Positions 1 through 6,615 of a DNA stretch of 13,983 nt are shown here, piece after piece (within the stretch, counting starts at the first letter, position 1; every line of letters begins with the position of its first letter). The notes beneath the pieces are model-generated. The model was not told the DNA's origin. It did not search any database and saw nothing but the letters and a program-made list of their open reading frames with translations. The stretch lies in NCBI GenBank assembly GCA_039933515.1, contig JBDTNY010000097.1:1-13983 (forward strand), written 5' to 3'. Both the position numbers and the translations under genes were made by a program. The stretch is from JAOUEA01 sp039933515 (GTDB taxonomy: Bacteria > Actinomycetota > UBA4738 > HRBIN12).

Positions 1-1380
1 GGGCGAGTTGACCCGGACGAGGGTCCCCGCAGGATCGGAGTCGTAGGCCACGAGCCCGGCTAGCATGCCGCCGCGCACGGCCACGAGCCGGTCGGGGGTG
101 ACGGCGATCGAGCGGAGCTGCCCCTGTCCTTTCCCGGTTTCCCACACGAGGTCGCCGGAGCTGGCCTCGACGGCGGCGAGCCTGCCTCCGGTCGTGCCCA
201 ACACGACCTGGTCGCCGAAGGCCACCGGGCCCGAGCGAAGCACGAGCTCATTGAACGCGAAATCCCAGATCCGGGCGCCGGTCGCCGGGTCGAACCGATA
301 GAGCTGCCCTCGGAAGTCGAGCGCGTAGACCGCATCGCCGGTCGCCACCGGCGCCGAGACGAGATTGATCGCGGCATTCATCCGGGCCGTCCACGTCAAC
401 GCCCCGGTGTGCAGATCAAGGGCCCGGAGGGTGCCGTTCTGATCCGAATACCCGACGTAGACGTGCGCGGCGTCGGCGGAGGCCGCCGAGAGACGGAAGA
501 TCGGCGTGTCGCCCTTCCACCGCCAGGTCTCCGAGCCGTCGGAGGCCGAGAGCGCCACCACGGAGGCCGCGGTGTCGTTCGTCGCGCCGGTGGTCGCGAT
601 CACGAGCCCGCCGGCGACCAGGAGCGGAGTGTCGATGCTCTCGCCGGCATCGACGGTCCACTCGGTCGTGCCCGTCAGAAGGTCCACGGCGTAGACCGAA
701 CCCGCCTCGGTGCCCACGTAGGCGACGTCGTCGGCGACGGTCACGCCCGTGTAGCTCACCGCGTCGAGCTCAACGCGTTTCCACAACGAGCCCTGGGTGG
801 CGATGTCGATCGCGACGAGGTGCGAGTCGACCCGGCCTGCAGCGTCGCCGCTCGCCGCGGGTGAGGCGGTCGCGGTGGGCGAGCTCGCGGAAGTGCTGGC
901 GGATGTGCTGGAGCTCGCCGACGCCCTGCTCCCCGGCGGATGTGGTCCGAAGCCCTCCGTGTAGACGATCGCGACCGTGCCGGAGCTCGGCGCGTAGACG
1001 GCCGGCGGCACCGCGGGGCCGGGGTCGCGGCCGATGGTCCATCGGCTCTCGCCGGTCGCGAGATCGAGGGCGACCACGCTTCGGGTCGCCAGCGCGACGA
1101 CGGTGTCATCGACGACCACCGGCTGCGAGAGACCGAACTGTCCCGAAGGTCCTCCGAGCTCGGAGGGCGCCGTCCACGCCTCGGTGTAGGGCGGAGCCGG
1201 GCCCTCGGAAGCGAACCCCGCGTGCGTGGCCCCTCCTTGGAATCCGGACCAGCCGACGATGGAGGCTGCAGCGGCCGGTAGGACCCCGGCCAAGATCAGT
1301 CCGGCGGCGAGCCCGACCGCGACGCCACCGGCACGGCCGCCACGGCGAACGAGGGGTGAGGTGGAACCAGGGGTGACCAA
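1..1380 (-). CDS. Membrane-anchored PQQ-like beta-propeller protein (C-terminus beyond window)
   Basis: The first 460 residues of a beta-propeller protein are visible; the 3' end lies beyond base 1. A basic stretch (VRRGGR, residues 11-16) precedes a hydrophobic segment at about 17-43, so it is probably anchored in the membrane, or secreted, with the propeller outside. At least seven PQQ/BamB-type blade motifs recur, for example ALDLATGESRW (104-114), AVDLLTGTTEW (231-241), ALDLHTGALTW (320-330) and RFDPATGARIW (362-372). A Ser/Thr/Ala-rich insert at 151-182 interrupts an early blade and may be a surface loop. No enzymatic residues are recognised; such proteins act as scaffolds, or as quinoprotein dehydrogenases when they bind PQQ, and nothing here supports the latter. 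The chosen start is TTG at 1380, with AGGA ten bases upstream; it overlaps the M23 gene by 85 bases. The in-frame TTG at 1293 would remove most of the anchor and has no ribosome binding site. Confidence 0.85.
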   Translation of the reverse strand, partial: MVTPGSTSPLVRRGGRAGGVAVGLAAGLILAGVLPAAAASIVGWSGFQGGATHAGFASEGPAPPYTEAWTAPSELGGPSGQFGLSQPVVVDDTVVALATRSVVALDLATGESRWTIGRDPGPAVPPAVYAPSSGTVAIVYTEGFGPHPPGSRASASSSTSASTSASSPTATASPAASGDAAGRVDSHLVAIDIATQGSLWKRVELDAVSYTGVTVADDVAYVGTEAGSVYAVDLLTGTTEWTVDAGESIDTPLLVAGGLVIATTGATNDTAASVVALSASDGSETWRWKGDTPIFRLSAASADAAHVYVGYSDQNGTLRALDLHTGALTWTARMNAAINLVSAPVATGDAVYALDFRGQLYRFDPATGARIWDFAFNELVLRSGPVAFGDQVVLGTTGGRLAAVEASSGDLVWETGKGQGQLRSIAVTPDRLVAVRGGMLAGLVAYDSDPAGTLVRVNSP

Positions 1381-1904
1381 GGCCGGGTCATCCTAAACGC
1401 CCGCGACGGCGGCGCCCCGAGTGGGGCGAGCCGGATCAGCGCGCTGACGTCCATCGGCGACAGGTACTCGAGCGGGTCGACGTACACGCCGGCGAGCCGC
1501 ACGCTGAAGTGCAGGTGCGGGGCCGGGTCGGCCGCATGCCCCCACCCCGTGTGCGCGACTACCTGCCCCTGGGCGACCGCGGCGCCCTTGCGCACGAGAA
1601 CGTCGGTGAGCCAGGACGCCGTGGATTGCAACCCTCCTCCGTGGGCGATCGTGAGGAAGAGCTGGCCGCCCACCTTCCCCGCGAACGAGACGACCCCCGC
1701 CGCGGGTGCGACGACTTCCGTGCCGACCGCGGTGCCGATGTCGATCCCACGATGACCCGCGCCGTACGGGTTGTCGGGGGGGTCGAACGCGCGCAGGACC
1801 GGGCCCGTGACCGGCCACGTCCAGAGCCCGGCCGCGGGTGCGGGCATCGCGCGACCGACCGACATCGCGGCGAGCAGCAGCAGCACAGGCACGATCCGTC
1901 TCAT
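1296..1904 (-). CDS. Secreted M23-family (LytM-like) peptidase, likely missing one catalytic His
   Basis: 202 residues. The N-terminus (MRRIVPVLLLLAA..., cleavage probably near APA-AG at 22-26) is a signal peptide, so the protein acts outside the membrane on peptidoglycan. The M23 core spans about 28-150. Metal ligands are present: H51 and D55 in HRGID, and H132 in the HLH motif (130-132). H130 would be a catalytic His. The other catalytic His, in the usual YxHL motif after the GNGL-type turn, is replaced: the sequence reads TASWL, with Trp98 at that place. It may therefore be weakly active or a non-catalytic binder or regulator. The Pro-rich tail after about 160 overlaps the next gene. The ATG start lies six bases after a TAGCGT -10-like element, so the mRNA may be leaderless. 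An M23 gene next to whiG is also found in Streptomyces. Confidence 0.88.
   Translation of the reverse strand: MRRIVPVLLLLAAMSVGRAMPAPAAGLWTWPVTGPVLRAFDPPDNPYGAGHRGIDIGTAVGTEVVAPAAGVVSFAGKVGGQLFLTIAHGGGLQSTASWLTDVLVRKGAAVAQGQVVAHTGWGHAADPAPHLHFSVRLAGVYVDPLEYLSPMDVSALIRLAPLGAPPSRAFRMTRPWSPLVPPHPSFAVAAVPVASRSGSPPD
1391..1394 (-). promoter_or_regulatory. Ribosome binding site supporting the TTG start of the beta-propeller gene
   Basis: AGGA on the minus strand, ten bases before TTG at 1380, inside the end of the upstream M23 gene. The ATG at 1391 next to it is in the M23 frame and cannot start the propeller gene; the propeller frame has a TAG at 1395-1393, so TTG 1380 is the first usable start. 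Confidence 0.45.
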
Positions 1905-1910
1905 AGGACG

Positions 1911-1952
1911 ACGCTATGCCGTACGCGCGGGGAGAACCGTGACGGCTGTCAC
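1911..1952 (-). promoter_or_regulatory. Putative CRP/FNR-class promoter of the M23 gene
   Basis: Perfect inverted repeat GTGAC-GGCT-GTCAC at 1939-1952 (plus-strand reading), then 22 bases, then TAGCGT on the minus strand (1916 to 1911), then six bases to the ATG at 1904. The palindrome centre (1945.5) is about 41.5 bases from the expected transcription start. No TTGACA-like -35 is visible, as expected where an activator overlaps that position. The layout matches the comM promoter base for base in spacing. The inverted repeat fits the GTGA-N6-TCAC core of CRP-family sites; which regulator binds is inference. Confidence 0.55.
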
Positions 1953-1998
1953 GCCAATCGGCAGAAGAGCCGCCGCTGTTTGCGAGCGCAGCGGGCGC

Positions 1999-2847
1999 TC
2001 AGTCGACCTCCGTGAGCTGTCCGCGCAGGACGCCCACGGCTTTCGTGTGGATCTGGCAGACGCGCGACTCGGTCACGCCCAGGATCTCCCCAATCTCGGA
2101 CAGGGTCAGACCCTCGAAGTAGTAAAGCGTGACGACGATCTTCTCGCGCTCGCTGAGGTCGTTGATGGCGGCCGCGAGCAGTCCCCGGGTTTCCTGCGAC
2201 TCGACGCCCTGGGTCGGGTCGAGGCCCTTGTCGGCCAGCGTGTCGATGAGCGAGACCTGCTCGCCGCGGTCGGCACCCACGGACACCATCTCGTCGAGGG
2301 CGAGCACCGACACGAACGAGATCTGCGAGACCACGTCGTGCAGTTCGCGAAGCGTGATCCCGAGCCGCTCGGCGAGCTCCTTCTCAGAGGGCTGGCGCTT
2401 GAGCATCGCCTCGAGGTCGGCGTTGGCCTTGTCGATCTCGCGGGCCTTGAACCGGATCGACCGCGGCACCCAGTCCATCGCGCGCAGCTCGTCGATGATC
2501 GCGCCCTTGATGCGCGGGATCGCGTACGTCTCGAACTTGTTCCCCCGCCCCGGCTCGAACTTGCCGAGGGCATCGATCAACCCGAACATCCCGTAGCTGA
2601 CGAGATCGGCCTGCTCGACGCTCGAAGGAAGTCCGGTCGCGACTCGGCTTGCCACGTACTTCACGAGCGGCGCGTAGTGCAAGATCAGCTTCTCCCGCGC
2701 GTCGGGCGCCGCCTCTCCCTTGAACCCGGCCCAATGCCGCCCGAGCTCGTCGTCGACGTGGGAAGGGACCGTAACCGTAGCCGTTGCCGTACCGGCCGAC
2801 GCCTTCTTCGGAGCGGTCTTGGCGGGCGCCTTCTTCGTGGTGGCCAA
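1999..2847 (-). CDS. whiG: RNA polymerase sigma factor, WhiG/FliA type
   Basis: 282 residues, a sigma-70 family group 3 factor. Region 2 lies at about 49-127 (LILHYAPLVKYVASRV, then the EQADLVSYGMFGLIDA core and FETYAIPRIKGAIIDELR), region 3 at about 135-185, and region 4 with its helix-turn-helix (LTLSEIGEILGVTESRVCQIH) at about 224-272. The sequence closely matches what I know of Streptomyces WhiG, which directs early sporulation genes; homologues elsewhere (FliA) serve flagellar genes, and the window does not show which applies. A Lys/Ala/Thr-rich extension of about 25 residues precedes region 2. The start is TTG at 2847, two bases after the xerC stop, with GAGGG seven bases upstream inside xerC, so translation is probably coupled. 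Position after dprA and xerC and before an M23 gene agrees with actinobacterial gene order. Confidence 0.95.
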   Translation of the reverse strand: MATTKKAPAKTAPKKASAGTATATVTVPSHVDDELGRHWAGFKGEAAPDAREKLILHYAPLVKYVASRVATGLPSSVEQADLVSYGMFGLIDALGKFEPGRGNKFETYAIPRIKGAIIDELRAMDWVPRSIRFKAREIDKANADLEAMLKRQPSEKELAERLGITLRELHDVVSQISFVSVLALDEMVSVGADRGEQVSLIDTLADKGLDPTQGVESQETRGLLAAAINDLSEREKIVVTLYYFEGLTLSEIGEILGVTESRVCQIHTKAVGVLRGQLTEVD

Positions 2848-2849
2848 CG

Positions 2850-3776
2850 TCAGGCCCTCGGGTGGGACCGCTCGTATGCCTCGAAAAGCCTTGAGCGCGA
2901 GACATGGGTATACCGCTGCGTGGTCCCCACGCTCGCGTGTCCCAAGAGCTCTTGTACCGCTCTGATGTCGGCTCCTCCTTCAAGAAGATGCGTCGCGAAC
3001 GAATGCCGCAGGGTATGTGGCGTCACCCGTCTGCCCGGCAGCGATCGCTCGACGTATTGTTCCACCATCGAACGGATATCCCGTTCGCTGAAGGACTTCT
3101 TCCGACGATTGAAGAACAGGGTACGTGCGCCCGGGGCCGCCAGCACCCCGCGCCCGCCCGACAGGTAGTCGCGGAGCGCGTCGGTGGCGAACTCCGACAT
3201 CGGCACCTCGCGCTCCTTGTCCCCCTTGCCCCGCACCCGCACGCGTGCCCGATCGAGGTCGATCCGGTCCAGATCCAAGCCCGCGACCTCGCCGACGCGT
3301 AGCCCGGAGCCGTACAGCAGCTCGAGCACCGCGCGATCCCGCAGGGCGATCGCACGCTCGACCGGCTCGAGGTCGCCACCCGGCTCGGGAGCCTCGGCCA
3401 GCGTCGCGGCCTCGTGCGGCCGGATCACGGTGGGCAGGCGGTTCACGACCTTAGGCCGGCCAAGCAGGATCGAGGGATCTGCGGCGACGTGGCCCTCGGC
3501 GAGCCCCCAGCGGTAGAACGTATGGATCGCGCCGACCTTCCGCGCGATCGACGCTCGCGCGAACCCCAGCGTGGTCTGCTGGGCGAGGAAGCGCCGCAGG
3601 AGCGGATAGGTCGTGCGGGTGAGCGAAGAGCGGTCGCGGTGCAGGAACGTGGCGAGTTGGGAGAGGTCGCGGCGGTAGGCCGTCACGGTGTTGGGGGAGA
3701 GATGTCGTTCGAAGGCCAGATGATCGGCGAACGCGCCGATGAGGGCGAGCTCGGACTGCGGCAGGTCGGGCGGCAC
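2850..3776 (-). CDS. xerC: Tyrosine recombinase, XerC/XerD family
   Basis: 308 residues, the normal length for Xer recombinases, which resolve chromosome dimers at dif. The SAM-like N-terminal core-binding domain covers about 8-95 and the catalytic domain about 115-300. All catalytic residues can be placed: R160 (SGLRVGE), K184 (GKGDKE), H254 and R257 (HTLRHSF), H280 (LLGHAS) and the nucleophile Y289 (TQRYTHV). Their spacing matches E. coli XerD. The start is GTG at 3776 with GGAGG eight bases upstream. The stop lies two bases before whiG, so the two genes are co-transcribed; 76 bases separate it from dprA. Whether it is the XerC or XerD partner cannot be decided from the sequence; the symbol follows the common name at this locus. 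A phage integrase is unlikely because the neighbourhood is core genes. Confidence 0.93.
   Translation of the reverse strand: MPPDLPQSELALIGAFADHLAFERHLSPNTVTAYRRDLSQLATFLHRDRSSLTRTTYPLLRRFLAQQTTLGFARASIARKVGAIHTFYRWGLAEGHVAADPSILLGRPKVVNRLPTVIRPHEAATLAEAPEPGGDLEPVERAIALRDRAVLELLYGSGLRVGEVAGLDLDRIDLDRARVRVRGKGDKEREVPMSEFATDALRDYLSGGRGVLAAPGARTLFFNRRKKSFSERDIRSMVEQYVERSLPGRRVTPHTLRHSFATHLLEGGADIRAVQELLGHASVGTTQRYTHVSRSRLFEAYERSHPRA
2855..2859 (-). promoter_or_regulatory. Ribosome binding site for the TTG start of whiG
   Basis: GAGGG on the minus strand, seven bases before TTG at 2847 and inside the last codons of xerC. It supports the TTG, because no in-frame ATG or GTG nearby has a comparable site. 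Confidence 0.6.
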
Positions 3777-3813
3777 GACGGGGTCCTCCGGCGGTTCGAT
3801 GGGCGTGCCGCTC

Positions 3814-3842
3814 TATGTACCAGTGGCCGGGGGGCCGTGCAA
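3814..3842 (-). promoter_or_regulatory. Possible internal promoter for xerC-whiG
   Basis: In the 76-base gap after dprA the minus strand reads TTGCAC (3842 to 3837), 17 bases, then TACATA (3819 to 3814), about 37 bases before the xerC GTG. Each hexamer matches the consensus at only three positions, so this is weak; the spacing and placement are the main support. Confidence 0.25.
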
Positions 3843-3852
3843 GGAACCGGCC

Positions 3853-4971
3853 TCAGGCGCCGGGGGCCGGACCCAGCGTGCGCTCGAAGCGCCCGGCCGC
3901 CCCGCGGACGAGCCCGCGGAGCTCGAGACCCAGCAGGGCGGTGAGCGTGTCGGACAGCGAGAGCCCCGCGTCTCGCGCGAGCGTGTCGGCGGGCACCGGC
4001 ACGCTGAGCACCTCCAGGACGAGCCGCTCCTGAGTCGGAAGGTCGGCGGGCGGGGCATGCGGGGACCACGTGATGCCGAGGTCGTCGAGGAGGTCGTCGG
4101 CACCCCGGATCATCGTGGCGCCCTCCCGGATCAGCGCCAGCGGCACCTCGGCGAGCGGGCTCGTCACCGGACCCGGCACCGCGAACACGTCTCGCCCCTG
4201 GTCCAGCGCATGGTCCACCGAGATACGAGAGCCGCTTTTGCCCGCCCCTTCCACGACGACGAGGGCTCGGGCGAGCCCGGCCACGATCCGGTTGCGCGCC
4301 GGGAAGTTCCGAGGCACGGCCGGCACACCCGGCGGGTACTCGCTCACCAGGGTCCCCGTCGCGAGGATCCGCTCGAGCAGGGCGGCGTTCGACCGCGGAT
4401 ATGCCACGTCGATCCCCGAGCCGAGGACGGCCACAGTCGGCCCGGGCGCGGCGAGCGCCCCGCGGTGCGACGCCTCGTCGATGCCGTTGGCTGCCCCGCT
4501 GACGACGTGTACGCCGGCGCCCGCGAGGCGGCGTCCGAGATCGTGCGCGACCTCGCGCCCCAGCGCGGAGCAGTTGCGCGACCCCACGATAGCCACCCGT
4601 TGCTGACCAGGCTCGAACGGTCTGCCCCGCAGGAATAACCAGGCAGGTGGGTCGTGCTGGAGGTCCGCGAGCTCGGCCGGGTAGCCTGGCGTGCCGAAGG
4701 TGAGGACCTTGGCCTCGCACGCCGCGAGCGCGGCCGCCACGGCGGCCGGCACGACTGATTGCGCGTATTCGCGATCGAGGCGGCTCCCCGCGGCGCCCTC
4801 TCTGATCGCCCGGAGGCAGCGGGAGGCCGACCCCATCTCCCAGGCGACCCGCCGCAGCCTGCGCGGCGTGATGCCCTGCAGGCTCGCCAGCACGAGCAAG
4901 GCGTCGCGCTCCCTTGCGTCGCCGGCTCCGAACCCCGGCGGCCACCCGACCGGCACGTCGTCAACCCGCAC
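3853..4971 (-). CDS. dprA: DNA-processing protein DprA (Smf)
   Basis: 372 residues. DprA binds incoming single-stranded DNA during transformation and loads RecA. A helical N-terminal part (about 20-90) resembles the SAM-like region. The Rossmann-like DprA fold spans about 120-300 with its hallmarks: VAIVGSR (126-132), SGAANGID (158-165), and the NFPARNRIV stretch (222-230). A C-terminal winged-helix-like domain covers about 308-365. The start is GTG at 4971 with GAGGGGG nine bases upstream; it overlaps the comM stop by 11 bases, so translation is coupled to comM. The reading frame is open further upstream, but that part lies within comM and does not look like DprA. An alternative GTG at 4956 has no good ribosome binding site. 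Confidence 0.95.
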   Translation of the reverse strand: MRVDDVPVGWPPGFGAGDARERDALLVLASLQGITPRRLRRVAWEMGSASRCLRAIREGAAGSRLDREYAQSVVPAAVAAALAACEAKVLTFGTPGYPAELADLQHDPPAWLFLRGRPFEPGQQRVAIVGSRNCSALGREVAHDLGRRLAGAGVHVVSGAANGIDEASHRGALAAPGPTVAVLGSGIDVAYPRSNAALLERILATGTLVSEYPPGVPAVPRNFPARNRIVAGLARALVVVEGAGKSGSRISVDHALDQGRDVFAVPGPVTSPLAEVPLALIREGATMIRGADDLLDDLGITWSPHAPPADLPTQERLVLEVLSVPVPADTLARDAGLSLSDTLTALLGLELRGLVRGAAGRFERTLGPAPGA

Positions 4972-6496
4972 GGGCGAGATCCCCCTCGTCGAACCCGGTC
5001 CGGTACGAGAGCGCCTCGGCGAGGTGGGAGTGCGCCACGAGATCGGCGCCTTCGAGGTCCGCGATCGTTCGCCCGACCCGCAGCGCTCGGTCGAACCCTC
5101 GACCTGTGAGCGCGAGTGCGTCGACCGCGCGTGCGAGCAGCTCCTCGGCCCCGGGCGCGAGCCGGGTCTCGCGCCGTACCACCGGCCCGGGAAGGTGCGC
5201 GTTGCAGAGCACCCCGAGACCCGCATAGCGCGCGCGCTGCCGCTCTCGCGCGACCTCGACCCGGTCGCGGACGCTCGCCGAGGCCTCCCCTCCGTCGGCT
5301 CCCATCAGCTCGTCCTTCGTGAGCCGCGGGACCCGCAGGCGAAGGTCGACCCGGTCGAGCAGCGGTCCGGACAACTTCTGGCGGTACTGCTGGATCCGAT
5401 GATCCTGGCAGCGGCAGTGGCGCCGCTGGTCCCCGTGGTAGCCGCACGGGCAGGGGTTCGCCGCGGCGACCAGCGTGAACCGCGCCGGGAACTCCACCGA
5501 CCCGGCGGCTCGCGTCACGATCACCCGCCCGTCCTCGAGCGGCTGCCGGAGCGCCTCGATCGCGTCGCGACGGAACTCGGTGAGCTCGTCGAGGAACAGC
5601 ACCCCGTGGGTAGCCAGACTCGCCTCGCCGGGGCGGAACACCGTCGTGCCGCCCCCCAAGAGCCCCGCCGTCGAGATCGAATGGTGGGGCGCGCGGAACG
5701 GGCGCGATCGCAGGAGCCCCCGGCCGGTCAGCAACCCCGCCACCGAGTGGAGCTGGCTCGCCTCGAGCGCCTCCTCGCGGGTGGGGGCGGGCAGGATCGT
5801 AGGGAGTCGGCGCGCGAGCATCGTCTTGCCCGCCCCCGGTGAGCCCACCATCAGGAAGTTGTGGCCACCGGCGGCCGCCACCTCGAGGGCGCGCCGGGCC
5901 TGCTCCTGCCCACGCACCTCGGCGAGGTCGACGCCCGTCCCGGCGTCGACGGCCTGGCTCGCCGGGGCGATCGGGGGCGGCGACCAGCTGCCGTCGAGCA
6001 ACCCAACGACCTCGCGGAGCGAGGGCGCGCCCACCACGCGGAGCCCGTCGACCTGCCCGGCCTCGAGCACGTTGGCAGCGGGCACGACCACCCCCGCGAG
6101 CCCGGCCCGCGCGGCCGCGATGGCCACCGACAGGACCCCGGGCGTGGGAAGCAGCTCGCCCTTGAGCGAGAGCTCGCCCGCGAACGCCCACCCCGCCGCC
6201 GTTCGCTCGAGGATCTGGCCCGTGGCCACCAGGACAGCCGCCGCGATCGGCAGATCGAGCCCGGGCCCCTCCTTGCGAAGGTTCCCGGGGGCGAGGTTGA
6301 CGACGACCCGGCGCAGCGGCCATTCGAGCCCCGCGTGCTCGAGGGCGGGGCGGATCCGCTCGCGCGCGTCCTGCACGGCGGCGCCCGGCAGGCCGGTGAA
6401 CGTGAGCGAGGGCAGCCCCCGCCCCACGAAGGCCTCCACCGTCACGAGGTGGCCGCCCACCCCGAGCACCGTCACACCGAGCACTCGCCCGTACAT
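4961..6496 (-). CDS. comM: ComM/YifB-type Mg-chelatase-like AAA+ ATPase
   Basis: 511 residues, full length for the family. ComM is a hexameric helicase that promotes branch migration in natural transformation. The N-terminal S5/Lon-like domain (ChlI-type) covers about 20-165, the AAA+ module about 190-395, and the Mg-chelatase C-terminal domain about 405-500. Walker A is GSPGAGKT (218-225), Walker B is VLFLDE (299-304), and the arginine-rich LLDRVDLRL segment follows at about 379-387. Four cysteines at 349, 351, 361 and 363 (NPCPCG ... HCRC) could bind a metal; I recall similar clusters in Gram-positive homologues. The start is ATG at 6496. There is no Shine-Dalgarno, but TAGCGT lies eight bases upstream with a CRP-like palindrome behind it. 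It heads the run comM-dprA-xerC-whiG. Confidence 0.95.
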   Translation of the reverse strand: MYGRVLGVTVLGVGGHLVTVEAFVGRGLPSLTFTGLPGAAVQDARERIRPALEHAGLEWPLRRVVVNLAPGNLRKEGPGLDLPIAAAVLVATGQILERTAAGWAFAGELSLKGELLPTPGVLSVAIAAARAGLAGVVVPAANVLEAGQVDGLRVVGAPSLREVVGLLDGSWSPPPIAPASQAVDAGTGVDLAEVRGQEQARRALEVAAAGGHNFLMVGSPGAGKTMLARRLPTILPAPTREEALEASQLHSVAGLLTGRGLLRSRPFRAPHHSISTAGLLGGGTTVFRPGEASLATHGVLFLDELTEFRRDAIEALRQPLEDGRVIVTRAAGSVEFPARFTLVAAANPCPCGYHGDQRRHCRCQDHRIQQYRQKLSGPLLDRVDLRLRVPRLTKDELMGADGGEASASVRDRVEVARERQRARYAGLGVLCNAHLPGPVVRRETRLAPGAEELLARAVDALALTGRGFDRALRVGRTIADLEGADLVAHSHLAEALSYRTGFDEGDLARAG

Positions 6497-6504
6497 ACGG
6501 CGGG

Positions 6505-6546
6505 ACGCTATCGCTGCGCGCCCGGCCCTTCCGTGACCGGCGTCAC
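6505..6546 (-). promoter_or_regulatory. Putative CRP/FNR-class promoter of comM-dprA
   Basis: Perfect inverted repeat GTGAC-CGGC-GTCAC at 6533-6546, followed on the minus strand by 22 bases and TAGCGT (6510 to 6505), then eight bases to the comM ATG. On the plus strand the site reads GTGA-CCGGCG-TCAC-A, one base off the classical TGTGA-N6-TCACA. Its centre (6539.5) is about -41.5 to -43.5 from the likely start of transcription. The same site is about 76 bases upstream of the decarboxylase start on the other strand and could serve both directions. No -35 hexamer is seen. Confidence 0.55.
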
Positions 6547-6602
6547 ACGAGGCACCGGTATGGCGTGGGCCTGTCCCCCGATCCCGGCCAGACCGTGGCT
6601 GC

Positions 6603-6608
6603 TAGCCT
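6603..6608 (+). promoter_or_regulatory. Leaderless-type -10 element (TAGCCT) of the decarboxylase gene
   Basis: TGCTAGCCT (extended -10 form, TG one base before the hexamer) ends seven bases before ATG 6616. Transcription would begin at or next to the start codon, and no Shine-Dalgarno is present. The element and spacing are the same as ahead of trmD and yraN. No clear -35. Confidence 0.45.
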
Positions 6609-6615
6609 TCGCCGG

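Noticed and set aside
2850..3776. xerC as an integrase of a mobile element
   Set aside because: All neighbours are core genes in conserved order, and no attachment site or element genes are visible.
3829..3852. GGCC-rich inverted repeats between dprA and xerC
   Set aside because: Several G/C stems can be drawn, but no T-run follows; it is not convincing as a terminator in such GC-rich DNA.
2850..6496. Long open frames on the plus strand and in other minus frames across xerC, dprA and comM
   Set aside because: They are Arg/Pro/Ala-rich, resemble no family and are by-products of high GC; the minus-strand genes explain the region fully.
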